This document shows positions 15,903 through 24,499 of a stretch of DNA of 61,218 nucleotides, one piece after another. The notes below the pieces were generated by a model. That model had not been told where the DNA came from, made no database searches, and saw only the letters and a list, made by a program, of their open reading frames with translations. Positions within the stretch are counted from its first letter, which is position 1; every line of letters starts with the position of its first letter. This DNA is from Chromatiales bacterium. GTDB lineage: Bacteria; Pseudomonadota; Gammaproteobacteria; Chromatiales; Chromatiaceae. Both the position numbers and the translations under genes were made by a program. The stretch spans positions 1 through 61,218 of the forward strand of contig JANTHJ010000007.1 of NCBI GenBank assembly GCA_024762475.1, given 5' to 3'.

Positions 15903-16331
15903 TTATTTCATGATCAGGCGTTTCAGGCAGGCTAGGTATTCATTTTCATCCGGCATCCGTCCGCTGCGCTGGGCCTCCCAGAGGATTCTTCCCAGGCATT
16001 CCATCATCTGGTGTTCGGTCGCATGGGTATCGCCGGTCCTGTCCGCCAGGGTTCGGTAGAGATCGCGGATACCGGCAGGGCGGTCGCCGCTCAGCTGCTC
16101 GGCGAGGGTGATGTGCATGCCCATGTGCAGGAAGGGATTGGTCTGGCCCCCCTCCACCGGAAAGTCCCTGTCGGCGGCCTCTGGATCATCGAGCATGGCG
16201 TGATATTCAGGGTGTTGCGCCACCACCTCGGCGACGATGCGTTCCAGGGCACTCAGTTCCTGTCCTGCGAGTCGCTTCTGCCAGCTCGACTGGAAAAAGC
16301 GTCGCAACTGTTCACGGTTCTGTCCGAACAT
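15903..16331 (-). CDS. DUF1841 family protein
   Basis: This 142-residue soluble protein matches DUF1841, seen in FGQNREQLRRFFQSSWQK, HPEYHAMLDDPEAADRDF and FLHMGMHITLAEQL. Function is unknown. It follows nth by 13 bases and is probably cotranscribed with it, a pairing seen in other gammaproteobacteria. The ATG at 16331 gives the family-typical beginning; the longer frame to 16436 would overlap nth. The ribosome site is weak (GAGG eleven bases upstream), which fits coupling to nth. Confidence 0.82.
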   Translation of the reverse strand: MFGQNREQLRRFFQSSWQKRLAGQELSALERIVAEVVAQHPEYHAMLDDPEAADRDFPVEGGQTNPFLHMGMHITLAEQLSGDRPAGIRDLYRTLADRTGDTHATEHQMMECLGRILWEAQRSGRMPDENEYLACLKRLIMK

Positions 16332-16344
16332 GTTTGAGGGAACC

Positions 16345-16980
16345 TCAGTCACTCGTCTTGTGCTTGTATTCGCACAGGTCTTCGATGATGCACGAGCCGC
16401 AGCGCGGCTTGCGTGCGGTGCAGGTGTAACGCCCATGCAGGATCAGCCAATGGTGGGCGTCCTGGAGGAATTCCTCGGGAATGACCTTGAGCAGCTTCTT
16501 CTCGACCGCCAAGGGGGTCTTTCCCGGTGCCAGGCCGGTGCGATTGGCGACGCGGAAGATATGCGTGTCCACGGCCATGGTCGGCTCGCCGAAGGCGGTG
16601 TTGAGGACCACATTGGCGGTCTTGCGTCCGACCCCTGGCAGTGACTCCAGGGCCTCGCGATCGCGCGGTACCTCGCCGCCGTATTTTTCCACCAGGATCT
16701 GGCAGGTCTTGATGATGTTCTTCGCCTTGGTGTTGAACAGGCCGATGGTCTTGATGTACTCCTTGAGGCCGCCCTCACCGAGTTCGAGCATGGCCTGCGG
16801 TGTATTCGCCACTTCGAACAGCCTTTCTGTCGCCTTGTTGACACTGCGGTCGGTCGCCTGGGCCGAGAGGATGACCGCGATCAGCAGTTCGAAAGGCGAT
16901 GAATACGCCAGTTCGGTCGTTGGGTGGGGATTGGCGGCCCGGAATCGTGCGAAGATCTCTCGTCTTTTCTCGCGGTTCAT
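16345..16980 (-). CDS. nth: Endonuclease III (DNA glycosylase/AP lyase)
   Basis: This 211-residue base-excision repair enzyme removes oxidised pyrimidines and cuts at abasic sites. The helix-hairpin-helix motif [14 protein letters not shown] supplies the catalytic lysine. The catalytic aspartate follows in AVDTHIFRV. The 4Fe-4S loop is complete as C-x6-C-x2-C-x5-C ([17 protein letters not shown]). In E. coli nth directly follows rsxABCDGE. Here it lies on the same strand as the rnf genes but is separated from them by a divergently oriented sensor kinase gene. Confidence 0.95.
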   Translation of the reverse strand: MNREKRREIFARFRAANPHPTTELAYSSPFELLIAVILSAQATDRSVNKATERLFEVANTPQAMLELGEGGLKEYIKTIGLFNTKAKNIIKTCQILVEKYGGEVPRDREALESLPGVGRKTANVVLNTAFGEPTMAVDTHIFRVANRTGLAPGKTPLAVEKKLLKVIPEEFLQDAHHWLILHGRYTCTARKPRCGSCIIEDLCEYKHKTSD

Positions 16981-16994
16981 GCGGCCATAGGTCC

Positions 16995-17025
16995 TTGAAT
17001 CGATTACAGGTCGGCTGCGTATAAT
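16995..17025 (+). promoter_or_regulatory. Candidate sigma-70 promoter of hybrid kinase gene
   Basis: TTGAAT (16995-17000) and a perfect TATAAT (17020-17025) are 19 bases apart, about 90 bases before the kinase start. The spacing is longer than the ideal 17. It lies divergent to nth. Confidence 0.5.
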
Positions 17026-17113
17026 AGCGTGATCGAACTGCCAGCAGGGTCGTCATCCCCCTGTTGCCGGTTGGTACAAAGGCACGAAGCCAAGAAGAGC
17101 CGCCAGGAGTCTT

Positions 17114-19204
17114 ATGCTCAAACGAATTGTCCGTCCCGAGGTCTCCGAGTCGCCCGAATTTCAATCGGCAGTCATCCGCATTCTGGCCTGGATGCTGATG
17201 ATGGGATACCTTGCGGCGGCCAACTTGCATGCAGTCTATGACTTCGACTGGCGGTGGTTCAGCCTGCTGTTCGGTGTGCATTTCGTTTGGTACAGCAGCC
17301 TGTTTTTGCACGTGCTCTCGAAGCCGCGGGTGATCCCCGGGCGCACCTATCTGGGGATGCTGGCGGATATCAGCGGCACCGCTTTTGCCATTTTTCTTGC
17401 CGGTAATGCGGTCACGCCCTTCGTCCTGATCTTTGTCTGGGTTCTCCTTTCCCAGGGCACGCGCTATGGCTCGCGCAACCTGGCCATGGCGGCGATACTC
17501 AGCCTGGCGTTCTATTCGCTCGACGTCACCATCCTCGATGGGTGGCGCAAGCAGCCGTTCGAGGTTGGCTTCATCATCTTTTTCCTGATTATCCTGCCGC
17601 TCTATCACTTCGCGCTGCTGCGGCGTCTGCATCGCACCAAGCGGGCGGCAGAGGAGGCCACCCGCGCTCGGGGTAGCTTCCTTGCCACCATGACGCATGA
17701 GTTGCGGACACCACTTTCCGGTGTCGTGGGCATGGCAGGGTTGCTGAAGGATACGGAGCTGAGCCATGAACAACAGGGCTATGTGGATGCCATCAATATC
17801 TCCGCCGGGGTGCTGCAATCGCTGATCGGAGACATCCTCGACCTCTCAAAGATCGATGCCGGCAAGCTCGAGCTCAAGAAGGGCCATTTCGATATCCGCC
17901 AGTCGGTGGTGGAGGTGTGCAGGGTGCTCGGCAGTCAGGCGCTGGACCGACGCCTCGAGCTGATCTGCCGGATCCGGCCGGATATGCCCGCCCGGGTGCT
18001 GGGGGACGACCTGCGTTTTCGACAGGTGCTGTTCAACCTGGTGGGAAATGCCCTCAAGTTCACCGAAAAGGGCGAAGTGATGGTGGATGTCTCGCTGGTA
18101 TCGGAGGGTGGCGTGCTGTCGTCTCCTTCGGTGCAGGTATCGGTGAAAGACACCGGTATCGGTATTCCCAAGGCGCAGATGCCGCGGATCTTCGACAGCT
18201 TCTGGCAGGCCGATGACAGCACCACCCGCCGTTATGGTGGTACTGGGCTGGGGACCGCTATAGCGCGGGACTTGACGCGCCTGATGGGTGGCACCATCGG
18301 CGTGGACAGTGAGGAGGGACGGGGCAGCTGCTTCTGGGTTCGCCTGCCGCTGATCGACCGGGCCAGGGCGGACCCGCCGATGCCGCCAGGCGCTCTCGCC
18401 GGACACCGTGCCCTGTGCGTCGAATCTAATGCCAGCATGGCACTGACCGTGCGCGAGTCGCTGGTGGCGGCGGGAATGGAGGTCGTGGCACTCGATAGCG
18501 TGGATGCCGTATCCAGCCTGACAGAGGCGCAGCGCGGAGCAATCGATCTGGCGCTGCTCGCCGACAGCCCGTTGGGTATCGATCTGTGCGGTGAGGCGCA
18601 GCGTCTGCGGCAGCGTATGGGTCGCCAGATTCCTCTGGTTCTAGGGCATTACCCACGCCGCGGGATGCACATGAGTGATCGCCACAGCGTATTTCTGGAC
18701 AAGCCGTTCGGCCCCCGGGATCTGTGGGAAGCCTGTGCCGAGGCCCTCTCGCCGGAGGCAGGATTGTTGGATAGATCGGCAACAGGGCGGGACGAGACCC
18801 GGCTGCAGAGCCCCGACTCCGGGCTTCACGTGCTGGTCGCGGAAGATGACAATATCAATGCCCGGCTGATCCATAGCCTTCTGACCCGCAAGGGGCATCG
18901 GGTGACCCTGATGCGTGACGGGGAGGCCGCGTTGCAGGCCGCGCTCGGCTGCGATTTCGATCTGGCATTGATCGATCTGCGGATGCCGAACAAGGACGGT
19001 CTGGACTTCACCCGGGCCTGGCGCGCGCACGAGACAAGCGAGGGAGGTAACTATCACCTGCCGATCATTGCCCTTACCGCCAACGTCGCCGAGGAGGCCC
19101 GTGATGCCTGCCTGGAGGCAGGTATGGACGACTTCCTCACCAAGCCGGTGGATCCGGCGACCCTGGATGCCCTCGTCGCCCGCTATGCCTCTGGTCGAGC
19201 GTGA
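17114..19204 (+). CDS. Hybrid sensor histidine kinase/response regulator
   Basis: This 696-residue protein has about 180 N-terminal residues with five or six membrane helices. HisKA follows with MTHELRTPLSGV (H195), then an HATPase with NLVGNALKFTE and VSVKDTGIGIP. Two receiver domains end the protein. The first (about 430-550) is degenerate: alanine replaces the phospho-acceptor aspartate in DLALLADSPL. The second is intact, with acidic pair EDD, D621 in LIDLRMP and lysine in FLTKPV. No Hpt domain is present. The layout recalls RpfC-like kinases. The ligand and output partner are unknown. AGGAG four bases before ATG sets the start. It converges with rnfE. Confidence 0.88.
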   Translation: MLKRIVRPEVSESPEFQSAVIRILAWMLMMGYLAAANLHAVYDFDWRWFSLLFGVHFVWYSSLFLHVLSKPRVIPGRTYLGMLADISGTAFAIFLAGNAVTPFVLIFVWVLLSQGTRYGSRNLAMAAILSLAFYSLDVTILDGWRKQPFEVGFIIFFLIILPLYHFALLRRLHRTKRAAEEATRARGSFLATMTHELRTPLSGVVGMAGLLKDTELSHEQQGYVDAINISAGVLQSLIGDILDLSKIDAGKLELKKGHFDIRQSVVEVCRVLGSQALDRRLELICRIRPDMPARVLGDDLRFRQVLFNLVGNALKFTEKGEVMVDVSLVSEGGVLSSPSVQVSVKDTGIGIPKAQMPRIFDSFWQADDSTTRRYGGTGLGTAIARDLTRLMGGTIGVDSEEGRGSCFWVRLPLIDRARADPPMPPGALAGHRALCVESNASMALTVRESLVAAGMEVVALDSVDAVSSLTEAQRGAIDLALLADSPLGIDLCGEAQRLRQRMGRQIPLVLGHYPRRGMHMSDRHSVFLDKPFGPRDLWEACAEALSPEAGLLDRSATGRDETRLQSPDSGLHVLVAEDDNINARLIHSLLTRKGHRVTLMRDGEAALQAALGCDFDLALIDLRMPNKDGLDFTRAWRAHETSEGGNYHLPIIALTANVAEEARDACLEAGMDDFLTKPVDPATLDALVARYASGRA

Positions 19205-19212
19205 CCCGGCGC

Positions 19213-19905
19213 TCAGGCCTGCTCGGGCTCGGTGGCGGGGGCCGGCGCGAGCTCGGCACGTCGTCTGTCGAAGTACCGGTCGATCAGGTTTTTCAAAGCA
19301 ATCAGGGTGCCCAGTCCCATGAAGGCCCCCGGTGGCAGTATCGCCAACAGCACGCCGGGATAGTCGGCGTTGAGGGTGAGCTCCCATGCCCGCGCGACCT
19401 CGCCGAACAGCAGGTGGGCGCCGGAGAACAGGGTGCCCTGACCGATCAGCTCGCGGCTGGCGCCGAGCAGGCTCAGTACCGCGGTGAAGCCCAGGCCAAT
19501 CGAAACGGCATCGACGCCCGACGCTGCCACCGGGTTGCGTGATGCGAAGGCCTCGGCGCGGCCGATGATGGTGCAGTTGGTCACGATCAGCGGAATGAAG
19601 ATGCCCAGAATCTTGTACAGCTCGTGAAACCAGGCGTGCATTACCAGCTCGACCGCAGTGACGAAGGACGCGATGATGAGCACGAACACCGGCAATCTGA
19701 CTTCGGCGCGCACCCAGTGGCGGATGGTGGAGACGCTGAGATTGGACATCAGCAGTACCGCGGTCGTGGCCAGCCCCAGCCCGAGTCCGTTGACCAGACT
19801 GTTGGTGACCGCCATCAGCGGGCACAGGCCCAGCAGGGCGACCAGGGCCTGGTTGTTGTGCCACAGCCCGTCCGTCACGATCCTGCGATAGCTGATCTCA
19901 CTCAT
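19213..19905 (-). CDS. rnfE: Ion-translocating oxidoreductase subunit RnfE
   Basis: This 230-residue inner-membrane subunit has six predicted helices. It is a homologue of RnfA and NqrD, with [21 protein letters not shown] near the start and [19 protein letters not shown] in the middle; the NC cysteine is conserved. With RnfA it is expected to hold a membrane 2Fe-2S cluster. The complex couples ferredoxin:NAD+ electron transfer to Na+ or H+ movement. ATG at 19905 overlaps the rnfG stop by eight bases, so the upstream methionine at 19938 is not needed. The C-terminal tail is Ala/Pro/Glu-rich. Confidence 0.93.
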   Translation of the reverse strand: MSEISYRRIVTDGLWHNNQALVALLGLCPLMAVTNSLVNGLGLGLATTAVLLMSNLSVSTIRHWVRAEVRLPVFVLIIASFVTAVELVMHAWFHELYKILGIFIPLIVTNCTIIGRAEAFASRNPVAASGVDAVSIGLGFTAVLSLLGASRELIGQGTLFSGAHLLFGEVARAWELTLNADYPGVLLAILPPGAFMGLGTLIALKNLIDRYFDRRRAELAPAPATEPEQA

Positions 19906-20557
19906 GCCTGCTTTCCACCTTCGGCGTAGGCCTATCAAACAATTTTAGCCCCTGCTTGCGATACCAGAGCAATGATTTCTTCACCGCTGCGACCACCGCG
20001 CGCGGGGTGATGGTTGCGCCGGTGAACTGGTCGAATTCGCCGCCGTCGCGCTTCACCCTCCAACGGTCGAGTGGCGGGTTGTCCAGGGACTTGCCGGTAA
20101 AACCGAGTATCCAGGGGCTCTTTTCCACATCGATGCGGTCTCCCAGGCCCGGCGTCTCCTTGTGCGAAAGGACGCGTACACCGGCCAGTGTTCCACCGGC
20201 CCGGATGCCGACGATCAGATCGATGGCGCCGCTGTAGCCCCGCGCGATCACGGGACTGAGAATGACCGCTACCGGTCGCCCCTGGCGACGCGCCCGATAG
20301 ACGCGGGTGGCTTCGGTCCCCAACTCATTCGGGGCGCTGACATCCAGGTAGTCCTGCAACAGTGGGTTGTCATACTGATCCTTCGGCAGGATGGCGGTAA
20401 GCTGGCGAAGTAGTGCCTCGCGCTCACTCTGCGCGATGCGCTCGGCGGTTCCCTGATAGGCCAGTCCCACCAGGGCGCTGCCCAGAATGGCGAAAAAGCC
20501 CAGCACGGCGGCGGCCGTCAGGGCCGTGCGCCAGGGGTTCTGCGCCGGCTCACTCAT
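19898..20557 (-). CDS. rnfG: Ion-translocating oxidoreductase subunit RnfG
   Basis: This 219-residue subunit has one N-terminal membrane helix ([21 protein letters not shown]) and a periplasmic FMN-binding domain. The flavinylation motif is TGATIT in [19 protein letters not shown]; the final threonine carries covalent FMN in the family. [10 protein letters not shown] is also conserved. GGAG seven bases upstream supports the ATG. The start overlaps the rnfD stop by eight bases. ApbE, which attaches the FMN, is not encoded in this window. Confidence 0.93.
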   Translation of the reverse strand: MSEPAQNPWRTALTAAAVLGFFAILGSALVGLAYQGTAERIAQSEREALLRQLTAILPKDQYDNPLLQDYLDVSAPNELGTEATRVYRARRQGRPVAVILSPVIARGYSGAIDLIVGIRAGGTLAGVRVLSHKETPGLGDRIDVEKSPWILGFTGKSLDNPPLDRWRVKRDGGEFDQFTGATITPRAVVAAVKKSLLWYRKQGLKLFDRPTPKVESRHE

Positions 20558-21593
20558 CCTGCTTCTCCTGGTCGCCGAACACCCGCGGCTGGGTGTAGTA
20601 GTCGATGGTGGGCGCAGCCATGTTCATCAGCAGCACGGAGAAGGCCACGGCATCCGGGTAGCCACCCCAGGTGCGGATGACGAATACCAGCACGCCGATC
20701 AGGGCGCCGTAGATGAGCTGGCCGCGCGGGGTGGTGCTGGCGGTGACCGGGTCGGTGGCGATGAAGAAAGCGCCGAAGATGGCCGCTCCGCTGAACAGAT
20801 GAAAGGCCGGCGAGGGATGGATGTCCGGGTCGATCACCCAGAATATGCCGGCAATCAGCGCCAATGCGACCAGCATCGAGGCCGGAATCCGCCAGCTGAT
20901 GACCTTGCGCCAGACAAGGAACAGCCCGCCCACCAGGAACCAGTTGGCAACCCACTCCCAGCCACGGCCGCCGAAATCGCCCCACACGGCGCTCTGGCGA
21001 ATCTCCCCGATCAAGTGCTCCCGGGACAACTCGGTGCGCATGTGATCCAACGGCGTCGCGCCGGTGAGCGCGTCCCAGCCTCCCGCCGCGGGTGCCACGC
21101 CCGAGAAGATGGCGTTCCAGGCCTCACTGAGGCCGAGGCTGTGGCCGCTGACCACGGAGGGTTCCAACCACCGGGTCATGTCGGCCGGAAAGGAGACCAG
21201 CAACAGGGCGTAGCCGGCCATGGCCGGGTTGAAGGGGTTGTATCCCAGGCCGCCGAACAGTTGCTTGGCGACCACAATGGCAAAGGCGGTTCCCATCATG
21301 GTCTGCCACCAGGGCAGGGTCGGGGGCAGGGCGATCGCCAGCAGGCAGGCGGTGAGGATGCCACTGAGGTCCGCGATCACCGGTCGCGGGTCACGGCCGC
21401 GCAGGCGCATCACGACCCATTCCCAGAAGACCGCGGTGAAGATGGCCAGCCCGAGGTTGATGATCACGCCCCAGCCGAAATACCACCAGAGCGCCGCGAC
21501 ACCAGGCAGGAGCGCCAGCAATACCTGGCCCATGACGCGCTGGATGTCATTGTCGCCCTGCAGATGGGGGGAGCTGGCTACCGGAAATTCCAT
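20550..21593 (-). CDS. rnfD: Ion-translocating oxidoreductase subunit RnfD
   Basis: This 347-residue membrane subunit has about nine to ten helices and is homologous to NqrB. The covalent FMN site is TGAT in WDALTGATPLDHMR. NPFNPAMAGYA and FIATDPVTAST are family landmarks. The ATG at 21593 overlaps the rnfC stop as TGATG. A longer frame to 21920 lies entirely over rnfC and is rejected. Confidence 0.93.
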   Translation of the reverse strand: MEFPVASSPHLQGDNDIQRVMGQVLLALLPGVAALWWYFGWGVIINLGLAIFTAVFWEWVVMRLRGRDPRPVIADLSGILTACLLAIALPPTLPWWQTMMGTAFAIVVAKQLFGGLGYNPFNPAMAGYALLLVSFPADMTRWLEPSVVSGHSLGLSEAWNAIFSGVAPAAGGWDALTGATPLDHMRTELSREHLIGEIRQSAVWGDFGGRGWEWVANWFLVGGLFLVWRKVISWRIPASMLVALALIAGIFWVIDPDIHPSPAFHLFSGAAIFGAFFIATDPVTASTTPRGQLIYGALIGVLVFVIRTWGGYPDAVAFSVLLMNMAAPTIDYYTQPRVFGDQEKQDE

Positions 21594-23170
21594 CAGTTCT
21601 TCTCGTTCTCGCTGGCGGGATCGGCCGCCTCCTGGCCGGCCTTCTTGGCCGCCACCCGCTGCATCGCCGCCTCGATCGCTGCCTTTTTCGGGTCCTTTCC
21701 GCTGGCCGGTTTCTTCGCGAGTGCCTCCTTCTTCTTGCGCAGTTTTGCCTTGCGTTCCGCTTCGAGCCGCTTCAGGCGGGCCTCGCGGAACTCGTGACGT
21801 CGGCGCGCATGCTCGGCCTTTTCGCGCTCGCGCTCCATGGCCCAGATCTCGGTCTTGGCAAAGCGGTAGTAATGCACCAGGGGTATATGGGCCGGGCAGA
21901 CATAGGCGCAGCAACCGCATTCGATACAGTCGAACAGATGGTGGTCCTGGGTCTTGTCGAAGTCACGCGCCCGCGCATACCAATAGAGCTGCTGCGGCAA
22001 CAGCTGCGCCGGGCAGACCTTGACGCACTCGCCGCATCGGATGCAGGGCGAAGGCTTTACCGGGTCGGGGGATTCCGCTTCGGTGGCCGCAATGAAGCAG
22101 TTGCTGCCCTTGGCCACCGGCACGCTGTCGCTGTGCAGACCAAAGCCCATCATGGGTCCGCCCATGATCAGTTTGTGTATCCCGGGCAGATAGCCGCCGC
22201 ATTGTTCGATCAACTCGGCCACCGGGGTGCCGATGAGGGTCTGCAGGTTGCCCGGCTGTGCCACCGCCTGGCCTGTGACCGTCACGACGCGTGAGATCAA
22301 GGGACGCCCCTGCAGTATTGCCTCGGCCACCGCCACGGCCGTGGCCACGTTCTGGCACACCATGCCCACGTCCAGGGGCAGGCCGTGTGAGGGCACCTCG
22401 ACGCCGGTTAGGAGATAGATCAGCTGCTTCTCGCCCCCGCTGGGATACTTGGTGGGGACGATGCGCAGTTCGATATCCCGCTGGCCGCGGGTGTCGATAG
22501 TCTCGCGCAACGCGGTGATCGCCTCGGGCTTGTTGTCTTCTATGCCGATCAGGATGCGCGAGGCCCCCACGATATGACGCAGAATGTCCGCGCCCGCGAT
22601 CACCTGCGCCGGCTGTTCCTGCATCAGGCGGTCGTCACAGGTGATGTAGGGCTCGCATTCGGCGGCATTGATGATCAGGGTGTCGACCTGCTTGCCGGTA
22701 ACATTGGTCTTTACGCTGGTCGGGAAGACCGCGCCGCCCAGGCCCACGATGCCGGCCCAGCGCAGACGTTCGCGCAGGTCAGCCGGGTCGGCTTCCTGGT
22801 AGTCGGGGATCGGTTCAGGAAGCTCTGCCCATCGGTCCTTGCCGTCCGCCTCCATCATGATGCTCAGGGCCGGCAGCCCGGAGGGGTGGGCAATCGGCAG
22901 CTCGGCGATCTCGCTGACCATGCCCGAGGTCGGGGCGTGGATGTTGGCACTGACATAGTCGCTGGCGCGCGCGATCAATTGCCCCTTGAGCACCGGATCT
23001 CCGGCCCTGACCACGGGTTCGGCATGCCGGCCGATGTGTTGCTGCAACGGCAGTTGCAGGCGCTTTGGTATCACTGCCTCACGGATCGGCGAGGCCTTGG
23101 AGGGCGCCTTCCGGTCGTCGACGTGCAGCCCGCCGTGGAAATCCCAGATCGGCGTCGGCTGCTCAGCCAT
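21593..23170 (-). CDS. rnfC: Ion-translocating oxidoreductase subunit RnfC
   Basis: This 525-residue peripheral subunit on the cytoplasmic side binds NADH and FMN, homologous to NqrF/Nuo51-type modules. The N-terminal part carries GGLHVDD and [15 protein letters not shown] (nucleotide/flavin site). Two 4Fe-4S motifs follow, [12 protein letters not shown] and [12 protein letters not shown]. The C-terminal 80 residues are a highly charged Arg/Lys/Glu/Ala helix, as in other gammaproteobacterial RnfC. AAGGAGG lies six bases before the ATG, the best ribosome site in the operon. It overlaps rnfB by eight bases. Confidence 0.95.
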   Translation of the reverse strand: MAEQPTPIWDFHGGLHVDDRKAPSKASPIREAVIPKRLQLPLQQHIGRHAEPVVRAGDPVLKGQLIARASDYVSANIHAPTSGMVSEIAELPIAHPSGLPALSIMMEADGKDRWAELPEPIPDYQEADPADLRERLRWAGIVGLGGAVFPTSVKTNVTGKQVDTLIINAAECEPYITCDDRLMQEQPAQVIAGADILRHIVGASRILIGIEDNKPEAITALRETIDTRGQRDIELRIVPTKYPSGGEKQLIYLLTGVEVPSHGLPLDVGMVCQNVATAVAVAEAILQGRPLISRVVTVTGQAVAQPGNLQTLIGTPVAELIEQCGGYLPGIHKLIMGGPMMGFGLHSDSVPVAKGSNCFIAATEAESPDPVKPSPCIRCGECVKVCPAQLLPQQLYWYARARDFDKTQDHHLFDCIECGCCAYVCPAHIPLVHYYRFAKTEIWAMEREREKAEHARRRHEFREARLKRLEAERKAKLRKKKEALAKKPASGKDPKKAAIEAAMQRVAAKKAGQEAADPASENEKN

Positions 23171-23732
23171 TGCCGGCCTCCTTGATCCAGGGCGACGGCT
23201 CCGGGAAGGGCCAGCGCCAGGTCTCGGGGGTTTCCTTGATGGGCACCATGATGATGCACTCGACCGGACAGGGCGGGACGCACAGCTCGCAGCCGGTGCA
23301 TTCTTCCTCGATCACGGTGTGCATCTGCTTGGCGGCGCCGAGGATCGCATCCACCGGACAGGCCTGCAGGCACAGGGTGCAACCGATACAGTCGGTCTCG
23401 ATGATCCTGGCGACCGATTTCGGCTTTGCGGCGGCCTCGGCGTCGGCCAATGGCAGCGGGTCGCGTCCGAGCAGGTCGGCGAGGGCGATCATGGTGGTCT
23501 CGCCCCCCGGCGCGCACAGGTTGATATCCGCCTCGCCCTTGGCGATGGCCTCGGCATAGGGGCGACAACCGGCATAACCGCACTGGCCGCACTGGGTCTG
23601 CGGGAGCAGTGCATCGACCTGATCGGCTATCGGGTCGCCCTCGACATGGAAGCGCACCGAGGCGTATCCAAGGAGCAGCCCGAACACGGCAGCGAGCAGG
23701 GTGATGGTGACAATGGTCAACAGGACGCTCAT
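23163..23732 (-). CDS. rnfB: Ion-translocating oxidoreductase subunit RnfB
   Basis: This 189-residue ferredoxin-like subunit has an N-terminal membrane anchor ([20 protein letters not shown]). The 4Fe-4S motif of the Fes domain is CGQCGYAGC plus a later cysteine (NLCAPGG). Two bacterial ferredoxin clusters follow, [12 protein letters not shown] and [12 protein letters not shown]. It passes electrons between soluble ferredoxin and the membrane part. The ATG at 23732 overlaps the rnfA stop (TGATG); the preceding TTG is not needed. Confidence 0.95.
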   Translation of the reverse strand: MSVLLTIVTITLLAAVFGLLLGYASVRFHVEGDPIADQVDALLPQTQCGQCGYAGCRPYAEAIAKGEADINLCAPGGETTMIALADLLGRDPLPLADAEAAAKPKSVARIIETDCIGCTLCLQACPVDAILGAAKQMHTVIEEECTGCELCVPPCPVECIIMVPIKETPETWRWPFPEPSPWIKEAGNG

Positions 23733-24313
23733 CAACCCGCTACCAGTCCGGCAAAGCCCATGAACGCCATGGACATCAGGCCCGCGGTGATCAGGGCGAT
23801 GGCGTTGCCCTTGAAGGGTTCAGGCACGTCCGCCACCGCCACCCGTTCGCGCACCGCGGCGAACAGTACCAATACGAGCGAAAAACCCACTGCGGCCCCG
23901 AAACCGTAGAGCGCCGACTCGATGAAGCCGTGCTGCTCCTGGTTGTTCAGCAGCGCCACCCCGAGTACCGCGCAGTTGGTGGTGATCAGGGGCAGGAAGA
24001 TGCCGAGAACCTGATAGAGCACCGGGCTGGTCTTGTGCATCACCATTTCGGTGAACTGCACCACCACCGCGATCACCAGGATGAAGGCAATGGTGCGTAG
24101 GAAACCCAGACCCAATGGCTGCAGGATATAGGCATCGACCAGGTAACTGCTGACCGAGGAGAGGGTGAGCACAAAGGTCGTGGCCAGCCCCATCCCCATG
24201 GCCGTTTCCAGCTTGCGCGACACCCCCATGAAGGGACACAGGCCCAGGAACTTCACCAGGACGAAGTTGTTGACCAGGACGGTGCTGACCAGGATGAGGG
24301 CGTATTCGGTCAT
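23732..24313 (-). CDS. rnfA: Ion-translocating oxidoreductase subunit RnfA
   Basis: This 193-residue membrane subunit has six helices and is homologous to NqrE. It begins [20 protein letters not shown], which agrees with nearly all RnfA starts. [12 protein letters not shown] and [15 protein letters not shown] hold the cysteines proposed to bind a membrane 2Fe-2S cluster with RnfE. It is the first gene of rnfABCDGE. The ribosome site is weak, so I rely on the family start rather than the longer frame to 24346. The 186-base upstream gap holds a dyad and an FNR-like site. Confidence 0.93.
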   Translation of the reverse strand: MTEYALILVSTVLVNNFVLVKFLGLCPFMGVSRKLETAMGMGLATTFVLTLSSVSSYLVDAYILQPLGLGFLRTIAFILVIAVVVQFTEMVMHKTSPVLYQVLGIFLPLITTNCAVLGVALLNNQEQHGFIESALYGFGAAVGFSLVLVLFAAVRERVAVADVPEPFKGNAIALITAGLMSMAFMGFAGLVAG

Positions 24314-24417
24314 GAGTTGGAGATTCCATTGCCTGCCCGGGCGCAAAGGGGCCGGGGATCGTGCCGTTCAGGCCCGGGCGGACAGGGAGGCAGTATGCCG
24401 TCGGGTTTCAAGGGGAC

Positions 24418-24460
24418 TAGCTTAAGAGATCAGCAATGGCGGAGGCAATCTCCTAAGCTA
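24418..24460. promoter_or_regulatory. 13-bp inverted repeat upstream of rnfA
   Basis: TAGCTTAAGAGAT and ATCTCCTAAGCTA form arms that match at 12 of 13 positions with 17 bases between. It lies in the 186-base gap after fimV and about 105 bases before rnfA. There is no T-run for leftward transcription, so it may be an operator or an mRNA hairpin rather than a terminator of fimV. Confidence 0.55.
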
Positions 24461-24476
24461 TTGAGGGAGTGGGGGA

Positions 24477-24490
24477 TTGAGCCAAATCAA
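24477..24490. promoter_or_regulatory. FNR/Anr-like site upstream of rnf operon
   Basis: TTGAGCCAAATCAA matches the FNR consensus TTGAT-N4-ATCAA with one mismatch. It lies between the end of fimV and the rnfA leader, about 165 bases before the rnfA start. Anaerobic control of rnf would make sense, but one site found by eye is weak evidence. Confidence 0.35.
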
Positions 24491-24499
24491 TGTCCCTGC

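Noticed and set aside
17030-17113. Possible c-di-GMP riboswitch in the leader of the hybrid kinase gene
   Set aside because: GGCACGAAGCC recalls a small part of such motifs, but the paired regions and conserved loops cannot be matched.
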